Positions 7,078 to 14,140 of a stretch of DNA of 64,000 nt are shown here, one piece after another. The stretch covers positions 1 through 64,000 of the forward strand of contig DASSWT010000058.1 in the NCBI GenBank assembly GCA_035704555.1, given 5' to 3'. Position 1 is the stretch's first letter, and each line of letters opens with the position of its first letter. Source of the DNA: Saccharospirillum sp035704555 (GTDB taxonomy: Bacteria; Pseudomonadota; Gammaproteobacteria; Pseudomonadales; Natronospirillaceae). The notes below the pieces were generated by a model that worked only from the letters and a program-made list of their open reading frames with translations, searched no databases and was not told the origin of the DNA. The position numbers were made by a program, and so were the translations under genes.

Positions 7078-7105
7078 AAAAAAGGCGGCCTTTAGCCGCC
7101 TTTTT
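7078..7105 (-). terminator. oadB terminator
   Basis: A 9-bp stem AAAGGCGGC/GCCGCCTTT with loop CTTTA is flanked by A and T runs on both sides, so it can act in both directions. It lies 15 bp after the oadB stop on the minus strand and separates the oad operon from the stator/TRAP operon. Confidence 0.85.
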
Positions 7106-7119
7106 AACCTGCGGAGCGC

Positions 7120-8286
7120 TTACCCCAGATAGCTGAGCAACACGCCAGCGGCAACTGCAGAACCGATGACACCGGCCACATTGGGCCCCATGGCGTGCAT
7201 CAGCAAGAAGTTTTGGTTGTTGTTTTCCAGACCTACTTTGTTGGACACACGGGCGGCCATCGGCACTGCTGAAACCCCTGCTGAGCCGATCAATGGATTG
7301 ATGGGTGTTTTGCTCATCAGGTTCATCAGTTTGGCCATCAGTACGCCTGTAGCCGTGCCCACACAAAAAGCAGCCAGCCCAAGAACCAGAATTCCTAGGG
7401 TCTCCACATTGAGAAAGGCATCAGCGCTCAGTTTGGAACCCACAGCCAGCCCGAGAAAGATGGTAACGGTATTCATCAGAGCGTTCTGGGAAGTATCACT
7501 CAAGCGCTCTACCACTCCACTTTCCTTCATGAGGTTACCGAAACAGAACATACCCAGCAGCGGTGTTGCGGATGGCAGAAACATAGCAACTACAACCAGT
7601 ACCATCAGCGGGAAGATGATCTTTTCGCGCTTGCTCACGACCCGCAACTGGGTCATGGTAATCTTGCGTTCCGCTTTGGTGGTCAGCGCCCGCATAATAG
7701 GCGGCTGAATCAGTGGCACCAGCGCCATATAGCTGTAGGCGGCAACGGCAATAGCCCCCAACAGGTCCGGAGCCAGTCGGCTGGCCACGAAGATCGAGGT
7801 CGGCCCATCCGCCCCGCCGATGATGCCGATGGCAGCGGCGTCAGCGAGCGAGAAATCCATCCAGCCCATCGACGACAGCCAGACAGCACCGATAATGGTG
7901 CCGAAGATGCCAAACTGAGCCGCAGCCCCCAGAAACAGCGTTTTTGGGTTCGCCAGCATCGGGCCAAAGTCAGTCATGGCACCAACACCCATAAAGATCA
8001 GCAACGGAAAGACACCGCTTTCGATCCCCACACTGTAAACGTAATAGAGCAAGCCACCGGCCGCTTCCAAATGGCCATCTGCCCCATAAACAGGGGCAGC
8101 ATACATGCCGGCTTCGGGAATGTTCACCAGAATGGCACCAAAACCGATGGGCAGCAGCAGCAAGGGTTCAAAACGTTTGTTAATGGCCAAGTACAGCAGC
8201 ACCAGCCCGATGACGATCATCGTTAACTGGCCCGGTGTCAGGTTGGCGAGCCCTGACTGCCCCAACAATATATTGAGCTTATCCAT
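7120..8286 (-). CDS. oadB: oxaloacetate decarboxylase Na+ pump, beta subunit
   Basis: A 388-aa integral membrane protein that couples decarboxylation of carboxybiotin to Na+ export. The signature GGADGPTSIFVASRL (near residues 161-175) contains the Asp of the Na+ site, and NPLIGSAGVSAVPMAARVS near residue 326 is the second conserved block. Its length matches the shorter form of the family. It is the last gene of oadGAB, starting 11 bp after oadA with an AGGGA ribosome site. Confidence 0.96.
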   Translation of the reverse strand: MDKLNILLGQSGLANLTPGQLTMIVIGLVLLYLAINKRFEPLLLLPIGFGAILVNIPEAGMYAAPVYGADGHLEAAGGLLYYVYSVGIESGVFPLLIFMGVGAMTDFGPMLANPKTLFLGAAAQFGIFGTIIGAVWLSSMGWMDFSLADAAAIGIIGGADGPTSIFVASRLAPDLLGAIAVAAYSYMALVPLIQPPIMRALTTKAERKITMTQLRVVSKREKIIFPLMVLVVVAMFLPSATPLLGMFCFGNLMKESGVVERLSDTSQNALMNTVTIFLGLAVGSKLSADAFLNVETLGILVLGLAAFCVGTATGVLMAKLMNLMSKTPINPLIGSAGVSAVPMAARVSNKVGLENNNQNFLLMHAMGPNVAGVIGSAVAAGVLLSYLG

Positions 8287-8297
8287 TCGTTATTCCC

Positions 8298-10097
8298 TCA
8301 CAACGTCAGCAGGGTATCGCCAACGGACACCGAGTCGCCTTCTTTCACCTGAATGGTGCCCACTGTGCCGGCCTGGGGAGCGCTGACTTCGGTTTCCATC
8401 TTCATGGCTTCCAGAATCATCACAACCTGCCCTTCTTCAACGGTATCACCGGGTTCGACCAGAATTTTGAAGATGTTACCGGCCAGAGGTGCGGGCACTT
8501 CAGTGCCGCTTTCGGCCGGTGCAGCGGGCGCCTCAGAAACTTCACCCCCTTCGCTGATGTCCGTTTTGTAGGTCTTACCGTTAATGGCCACGCTGACACC
8601 GCCGGAGGCATCCACCTGAGCAACATAGGACTTGCCGTTGACGGCTACGGTGTAGGTCGCGGATTCCGCCTTGCCAGCTTTGGCCGGTGTGGCAGCAGCC
8701 GCTGTGGGTACCGGTTCAAAGGCATCGGCATTGCCCCGGTTCTGCAGGAACTTGAGCCCGATCTGTGGGAACAGGGCATAGGTAAGAACGTCGTCTACTG
8801 CAGACTCGGCCAGTTTGATGTCTTTTTCCTTGGCGATCTGTTCCAGCTCGGCCGTCAGCTTGTCCATCTCGTCGTCGATCATGTCGGCCGGACGACAGGT
8901 GATGGCTTCGCCACCATTAAGCACCTTGGCTTGCAACTCACTGTCAAAAGGCGCCGGGGCAGAACCGTATTCGCCCTTGAGAATGGCCTGTGTTTCCTTG
9001 GAAATGGACTTGTAACGCTCGCCGGTCAGTACGTTCAATACAGCCTGAGTGCCCACAATCTGAGACGTCGGCGTCACTAGCGGGATGTAGCCCAGATCTT
9101 TGCGGACCTTGGGAATCTCATCCAGAACGGCATCGAATTTGTCTCCGGCGCCCTGCTCTTTTAACTGGCTTTCCATATTGGTCAGCATGCCACCCGGCAC
9201 CTGAGCCACCAGAATGCGTGAATCGACACCGCGCAATTGCCCTTCAAAGGCGGCGTACTTCTTGCGAACAGTCCGGAAATAAGAGGCGATCTCTTCCAGC
9301 TTGAGCAAATCTAAGCCGGGGTCACGATCCGTACCCTGCAATGCCGAGACAATGGACTCGGTCGGCGAATGGCCGTAAGTCATCGACATGGAGGAAATCG
9401 CGGTATCGACATGGTCGATGCCCGCTTCAATGGCCTTCAACAAGGTCATGGAAGACAGGCCGGCGGTGGCATGGCAGTGCAGACTGATCGGGATATCCAG
9501 TGCTGCTTTCAGTTTGGTCACCAGTTCGAACGCATCGTAAGGGGTTAGGATGCCGGACATGTCCTTGATCGCCAGGGAGTCGGCGCCCATGTCTTCGATT
9601 TCCCGGGCCAGTTGCACCCAATTCTCGGTGTTGTGCACCGGGCTGGTGGTATAGGAGATGGTTCCCTGAGCATGGGCGCCGTTGGCTTTAACAGCCGCCA
9701 TGGCACGCTGCAGGTTACGCGGGTCGTTCATGGCATCGAACACCCGGAACACGTCGACACCGTTAGTGACCGCGCGTTCCACGAAGCGATCGACCACGTC
9801 ATCGGCATAGTGGCGATAGCCGAGCAGATTCTGCCCGCGCAGCAACATTTGCTGGCGCGTATTGGGCATGGCTTTTTTCAACTCGCGGATGCGATCCCAG
9901 GGGTCCTCACCCAGGTAACGAATGCAGGCGTCAAAGGTTGCGCCGCCCCAGGATTCAACAGACCAGTAGCCGATGTTGTCGAGCTTTTCACAGATCGGCA
10001 GCATGTCATCGATGCGCAGCCGGGTTGCAAACAGCGACTGATGAGCATCGCGCAGTACAACATCGGTCAGCTTGATTGGATTCTTGTTAGCACTCAT
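8298..10097 (-). CDS. oadA: oxaloacetate decarboxylase alpha subunit (biotin carboxyltransferase)
   Basis: A 599-aa cytoplasmic enzyme subunit. The N-terminal carboxyltransferase domain starts with LTDVVLRDAHQSLFATRLR and carries the metal-site HCHATAGL motif (near residue 209). The C terminus is a biotinyl domain with EAMKMETE, in which Lys566 should carry biotin. A Pro/Ala-rich linker (about 470-535) separates them. It transfers the carboxyl group of oxaloacetate to biotin, which OadB then decarboxylates. An AAGGG ribosome site lies 8 bp before the ATG. Confidence 0.97.
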   Translation of the reverse strand: MSANKNPIKLTDVVLRDAHQSLFATRLRIDDMLPICEKLDNIGYWSVESWGGATFDACIRYLGEDPWDRIRELKKAMPNTRQQMLLRGQNLLGYRHYADDVVDRFVERAVTNGVDVFRVFDAMNDPRNLQRAMAAVKANGAHAQGTISYTTSPVHNTENWVQLAREIEDMGADSLAIKDMSGILTPYDAFELVTKLKAALDIPISLHCHATAGLSSMTLLKAIEAGIDHVDTAISSMSMTYGHSPTESIVSALQGTDRDPGLDLLKLEEIASYFRTVRKKYAAFEGQLRGVDSRILVAQVPGGMLTNMESQLKEQGAGDKFDAVLDEIPKVRKDLGYIPLVTPTSQIVGTQAVLNVLTGERYKSISKETQAILKGEYGSAPAPFDSELQAKVLNGGEAITCRPADMIDDEMDKLTAELEQIAKEKDIKLAESAVDDVLTYALFPQIGLKFLQNRGNADAFEPVPTAAAATPAKAGKAESATYTVAVNGKSYVAQVDASGGVSVAINGKTYKTDISEGGEVSEAPAAPAESGTEVPAPLAGNIFKILVEPGDTVEEGQVVMILEAMKMETEVSAPQAGTVGTIQVKEGDSVSVGDTLLTL

Positions 10098-10138
10098 GGC
10101 AATCGCCCTTAGCGTTCAGTGAAATGGGTTGGCAATGG

Positions 10139-10369
10139 TCAGTGGCCGTGTACGGCCTTGACGGCGGCAGCAACTGCCGCCAGTTCAGACAAATCCTCAG
10201 CAGGGCCAGGCCGCCGCTTGCGTTTGGGTTCCGGTTCGGGCAAGCCGAAAAACCGGTTGATGATCCGGGACATCAGAGTGGTACCGATCACCAACACCGT
10301 TAGGAAAACGAACACGGTACCCATGCCCATGATCAGGAGCACAAAACCTTCTGTAAGCAATTCGGACAT
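10139..10369 (-). CDS. oadG: oxaloacetate decarboxylase gamma subunit
   Basis: A 76-aa small membrane subunit that bridges OadA and OadB. It has one N-terminal helix (about residues 7-35, LLTEGFVLLIMGMGTVFVFL) and a Pro/Lys-rich tail (LPEPEPKRKRRPGP). The start MSELLTEG was chosen over an upstream start because AAGGA lies 7 bp before this ATG. The tail ends AVHGH; histidines at this end are linked to zinc binding in the family. First gene of oadGAB. Confidence 0.92.
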   Translation of the reverse strand: MSELLTEGFVLLIMGMGTVFVFLTVLVIGTTLMSRIINRFFGLPEPEPKRKRRPGPAEDLSELAAVAAAVKAVHGH

Positions 10370-10703
10370 CAGGAGATCCTTAAAGTTGGTCGGCCGTCGA
10401 GTTACCCTGCAGACCACCGCTGCAACGGTGCGTTCAGCACCCCGGGCGCAGTCTGAGTTCTGTCTCTGAATGGTTGTTTGTGGCTGATTTTGCCGGAAGC
10501 AGCACAGCGCCGAGCGACGGTAGGGTACCCTAAACCCGAGAATTGGCGCAACAGAAGCCAGTTCAGCAACTTTCGCAACAATCTATTGCAATATGCTGAA
10601 TTGACAGGGGTTTTCGAGCTTGATTCGACCTTGGTCTCAGGTAGACTCCGCGCCTGTTTTTTTACTCAATCCGAGAGCAACATGCCGTGACTGCGAGCCT
10701 CAC
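10370..10703. other. divergent intergenic region oadG / dusC
   Basis: This gap of 334 bp lies between two genes read in opposite directions and must hold both promoters. I see a perfect 12-bp palindrome TAGGGTACCCTA at 10521-10532 and a small inverted repeat GGTGC-TGAAC-GCACC (minus strand) in the oadG leader. The plus-strand pair TTGATT (10620-10625) and TAGACT (10642-10647), 16 bp apart, is the best candidate for dusC. No open frame here looks coding. Confidence 0.45.
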
Positions 10704-11651
10704 ATGCGCCTGATTCTCGCCCCGATGGAAGGGCTTGCCGATGTCTACCTGCGCCGCCTGATCACAGCCCAGGGCGGGTTTGACCGCGTGGTCTCCGAAT
10801 TCGTTCGGGTGGTGGATCAGCTGTTGCCGGAAAGTGTTTTTTACAACATCTGTCCGGAACTTCTGCAGGGCGGCCGGACCGACAGCGGAACCCCGGTTCG
10901 GGTTCAGTTACTGGGCAACCATTTGGACGCCCTGGCCGCCAATGCCCGGCGCGCCATTGACCTGGGGTCGGACGGCATCGACCTGAATTTTGGATGCCCC
11001 AGCAAGACGGTCAATCGCAGCCAGGGCGGCGCTGTGTTGCTGCGTGAGCCCGATACCCTGTATCAGGTCGTCAAAGCGGTACGCGATGCCCTGCCCGCCC
11101 ATATTGTCGTTTCAGCCAAGATGCGCCTGGGCTATGACGATACCGAACTGATGCTGGACAACGCCCGCGCCATTGCAGACGCCGGTGCAACCGAACTGAC
11201 GGTTCACGCCCGCACCCGGGCACAGGGCTATGCCCCTCCGGCTCACTGGCACGAGCTGGCCCGAATCCGCTCCGCCGTCACCATACCGCTGATCGCCAAC
11301 GGCGATGTCTGGACTCCGGCTGATTACCAGCGCTGCAGCCAGATAGCGGGCACGACAGACATCATGCTGGGGCGGGGAGCCATACGGCATCCGGACCTGG
11401 CCAACCGAATTCGCCGGAACTCGGCAACGCCCATGGCCTGGTCGCAATTATCGGCATTGATATCCCGGTTCTGGTGCGAAGTGCGTACAGATATGCCAGA
11501 GAAGTACTGCGCTGGCCGTCTGAAGCAGTGGCTTAACCACCTGAGAGTGGATCACCCGGGGGCGGAGCACTTGTGGCAGCAGGTTCGTGCCGAGCGTTCG
11601 ATTCCAGCGCTAGACGCGCTTATTCACGCCATGCCAGCGGATACCGCCTAA
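10704..11651 (+). CDS. dusC: tRNA-dihydrouridine(16) synthase
   Basis: A 315-aa flavoenzyme that reduces uridine 16 in the D-loop of tRNAs. The TIM-barrel motifs LAPMEGLADV (N terminus), DLNFGCPSKTVNRSQGG with the catalytic Cys (near residue 98) and the ELTVHARTRAQGY segment are DusC-type. The length equals that of E. coli DusC. I chose the ATG before RLILAPMEG because the upstream extension (28 residues) is unlike the family. The ribosome site is weak. It precedes a tRNA-Arg pair but on the opposite strand. Confidence 0.93.
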   Translation: MRLILAPMEGLADVYLRRLITAQGGFDRVVSEFVRVVDQLLPESVFYNICPELLQGGRTDSGTPVRVQLLGNHLDALAANARRAIDLGSDGIDLNFGCPSKTVNRSQGGAVLLREPDTLYQVVKAVRDALPAHIVVSAKMRLGYDDTELMLDNARAIADAGATELTVHARTRAQGYAPPAHWHELARIRSAVTIPLIANGDVWTPADYQRCSQIAGTTDIMLGRGAIRHPDLANRIRRNSATPMAWSQLSALISRFWCEVRTDMPEKYCAGRLKQWLNHLRVDHPGAEHLWQQVRAERSIPALDALIHAMPADTA

Positions 11652-11781
11652 GACAAGTCGGTCCAGCGACAGCACTGCAAGTCAATGACATTCGCTCAGG
11701 AACCATCAAAGGTAACTCACACCCGGTGAATCGGGCCTGACGGTAGGATTTGCAATGGGGAACTGACAGAAAAACAGGAAA

Positions 11782-11858
11782 TGGCGCGCCCGGCACGATT
11801 CGAACGTGCGACCGCCTGGTTCGTAGCCAGGTACTCTATCCAGCTGAGCTACGGGCGC
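11782..11858 (-). tRNA. tRNA-Arg (ACG)
   Basis: A 77-nt tRNA on the minus strand: GCGCCCGTAGCTCAG at the 5' end, anticodon ACG in the loop CTACGAA, TTCGAATC T-loop, and CCA encoded. The A34 should be edited to inosine. The same gene is repeated at 11995-12071. Confidence 0.97.
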
Positions 11859-11994
11859 GTACTACACCGGTGTTTTACCTCGTCGGCTGCGAGGGTCTTC
11901 CAACATCTACTAGCAGGTACGACAGTGCGTAGCCTGTATTCTGGCGTCTATCTCAGAAAAGCCGATAAGGGCTAATTCCGGATTTCAGCGAGAA

Positions 11995-12071
11995 TGGCGC
12001 GCCCGGCACGATTCGAACGTGCGACCGCCTGGTTCGTAGCCAGGTACTCTATCCAGCTGAGCTACGGGCGC
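11995..12071 (-). tRNA. tRNA-Arg (ACG)
   Basis: A second 77-nt copy of tRNA-Arg(ACG), apparently identical to 11782-11858 and separated from it by 136 bp of unlike sequence. Upstream, 87 bp away, is tRNA-Ser, so the three probably form one transcript. Confidence 0.97.
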
Positions 12072-12158
12072 GTAACTTGGCGAAACCGTCTCCGTTTTCG
12101 CCTTGCTTTCCTTTCTACGGATCCGGGTTTAACAACTCAGAAACCTGCCGGAAAACAA

Positions 12159-12248
12159 TGGCGGAGAGAGAGGGATTCGAACCCTCGATAGGATTTCTCC
12201 TATACACCCTTAGCAGGGGTGCGCCTTCAGCCACTCGGCCATCTCTCC
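12159..12248 (-). tRNA. tRNA-Ser (GCT)
   Basis: A 90-nt class II tRNA on the minus strand with a long variable arm, anticodon GCT in the loop CTGCTAA, and an encoded CCA. It is the first tRNA of the Ser-Arg-Arg group. On the minus strand an extended -10 (TGATAACAT, then GCGCGCC) lies about 10 bp upstream and may be its promoter, though the -35 region is poor. Confidence 0.97.
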
Positions 12249-12305
12249 AAACAACGGCGCGCATGTTATCATGTTTTTCGCAAAAGAAAAGGAAAAACTT
12301 CAATA

Positions 12306-12328
12306 AAATGAAGCGATTAGCTCCATTT
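12306..12328 (-). terminator. csrA terminator (candidate)
   Basis: On the minus strand AAATGGAGC and GCTTCATTT pair (9 bp with one G-U) around a TAATC loop and are followed by TTATTGAAGTTTTT. It lies 26 bp after the csrA stop codon and before the tRNA-Ser promoter. Confidence 0.5.
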
Positions 12329-12354
12329 CATCAACATGCTCCGGCCCTGGCTGA

Positions 12355-12549
12355 CTACAGATCATCCTCACCTTCGGGGTGACCCATCTCGCGCTGAATC
12401 CGCTGATAGATTTCTTCACGATGCACAGCTACGTCCTTGGGGGCATTCACGCCAATACGAACCTGATTACCCTTAACCCCCAACACAGTCACAGTGACTT
12501 CATCACCGATCATGAGTGTTTCACCTACACGGCGCGTCAAAATAAGCAT
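12355..12549 (-). CDS. csrA: carbon storage regulator CsrA (RsmA)
   Basis: A 64-aa RNA-binding dimer that controls translation and stability of mRNAs by binding GGA motifs. MLILTRRVGETLMIGD at the N terminus and the VRIGVNAPKDVAVHREEIY segment with Arg44-type RNA contact are diagnostic. A GGAG ribosome site lies close upstream (TTTAGGAGAGTTTAAATG), itself a possible CsrA target for autoregulation. It follows lysC in the usual alaS-lysC-csrA order, with a 252-bp spacer that should carry its own promoter. Confidence 0.97.
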   Translation of the reverse strand: MLILTRRVGETLMIGDEVTVTVLGVKGNQVRIGVNAPKDVAVHREEIYQRIQREMGHPEGEDDL

Positions 12550-12801
12550 TTAAACTCTCCTAAAATGTTCTGGAAACGTCCAGTCTCCAGCTCCTGTTTG
12601 TGTATTTTGCTACTGGTGGCCCAATCCTGGGGACCAACATCCTTTAACAAACACACATTAGAGTATTGACCACATACATTAAAAATAAAGCCGGGTCGCG
12701 CACATTTTCTGCAATAACTCGACTTTATCCACGCTTATTGGCCTGTCACTCCGGGCAGTGGAGAGCAGACCCCTGGCTATCGAAACCGGTGAACAACCGG
12801 T

Positions 12802-14034
12802 TTAACGATTCTGTTCGCGCGCATCCAGCTCAAACGCTGAATGGAGCGCCCTTACCGCGAGTTCAAGATACCGCTCGGCAATCACTACCGCTACCTTGAT
12901 CTCAGACGTAGAAATCATCTGAATATTGATGTTCTCAGCCGCCAGTGTATCGAACATTTTGGAGGCCACACCGGCATGGGAGCGCATCCCCACTCCAACA
13001 ATCGATACCTTGGCGATGTTGGCATCACCCCGGACTTCGCGAGCGCCCAGGTCATTGCCGACTTCGTTCAGCACCTTTTTAACACGTTCAAAATCGTTAC
13101 GATGAACGGTAAAGGTAAAATCGGTGGAATTATCGTCCGCCACGTTCTGAACGATCATATCAACTTCAATATTGGCGGCGCTGACCGGCCCCAGGATGCG
13201 ACTGGCCACACCGGGAATGTCCGGCACGCCCAGGACGGTCAATTTGGCTTCATCGCGGTTAAAGGCAATGCCTGAAATCACCGGCTGTTCCATTGGCTGT
13301 TCTTCCTCCAGCGTAATCAAAGTGCCCGGACCGTCGACAAAACTCGACAGTACCCGCAGCGGAACGTTGTACTTGCCAGCAAATTCAACCGACCGGATCT
13401 GCAACACCTTAGATCCCTGGCTGGCCATTTCCAGCATTTCTTCAAAGGTAATCTTGTCCAGCCGGCGGGCGCTGTCGACCACTCTGGGGTCGGTGGTGTA
13501 AACGCCATCGACATCGGTGTATATCTGGCACTCGTCGGCCTTCAACGCCGCTGCAAGAGCCACCGCCGTGGTATCGGAGCCGCCACGACCCAGTGTCGTT
13601 GTATTGCCCAGCTCGTCGACACCCTGAAAACCAGCGACCACAACCACCCGGCCGGTTTTCAAATCATTCTGTATAGCCTCAACATCAATGTGCTTGATGC
13701 GCGCCTTGGTGTGCGCACTGTCAGTCACAATGCGGACCTGATCACCGGTATAAGAGCGAGCTGAACAGCCCCGCTTCTGTAACGCCATGCATAACAGGGC
13801 GATGGTAACCTGCTCTCCCGTTGAGACCAGTACATCCATTTCCCTGGGGTTGGGCTGGTCGGTAATGGCTGATGCCAGCGACAACAGGCGATTGGTTTCG
13901 CCACTCATCGCCGACACCACCACGACGACATCGTGCCCATTATCGCAAAATGATTTCACTTTATCAGCGACATGCTCTATCCGGTCGGTCGTGCCAACCG
14001 AGGTGCCACCGTATTTTTGAACGTACAGAGCCAT
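12802..14034 (-). CDS. lysC: aspartate kinase
   Basis: A 410-aa monofunctional aspartokinase, the first step to lysine, threonine and methionine. The N-terminal kinase domain begins ALYVQKYGGTSVG, with FQGVDELGNTTTLGRGGSD near residue 135. Two C-terminal ACT domains (about 265-400) give feedback control by lysine/threonine. It is of the same size as the Pseudomonas enzyme. An inverted repeat AAACCGGT/ACCGGTTT (12783-12803) overlaps the stop codon; it lacks a clear U run. With dapC and dapD (58661-61332) it contributes to the lysine/diaminopimelate pathway. Confidence 0.96.
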   Translation of the reverse strand: MALYVQKYGGTSVGTTDRIEHVADKVKSFCDNGHDVVVVVSAMSGETNRLLSLASAITDQPNPREMDVLVSTGEQVTIALLCMALQKRGCSARSYTGDQVRIVTDSAHTKARIKHIDVEAIQNDLKTGRVVVVAGFQGVDELGNTTTLGRGGSDTTAVALAAALKADECQIYTDVDGVYTTDPRVVDSARRLDKITFEEMLEMASQGSKVLQIRSVEFAGKYNVPLRVLSSFVDGPGTLITLEEEQPMEQPVISGIAFNRDEAKLTVLGVPDIPGVASRILGPVSAANIEVDMIVQNVADDNSTDFTFTVHRNDFERVKKVLNEVGNDLGAREVRGDANIAKVSIVGVGMRSHAGVASKMFDTLAAENINIQMISTSEIKVAVVIAERYLELAVRALHSAFELDAREQNR

Positions 14035-14140
14035 GGGACCCGTTCCGAAACATAAGCTGTGTTAAACAGGATAAACCGCATCCTGCCCCTATTACCGGCT
14101 TCCCGTGCAACCTGCACCCGCAGCCGGCGGTTGTACTCTG

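Noticed and set aside
11750..12382. Several plus-strand open frames over the tRNA genes, with proteins starting ARPARFERATAWFVARY
   Set aside because: They are antisense translations of tRNA-Arg and tRNA-Ser genes, a well-known type of false gene call.
12783..12803. Terminator of lysC
   Set aside because: The 8-bp inverted repeat overlaps the stop codon but has no U run, so I list it only as part of the lysC entry.
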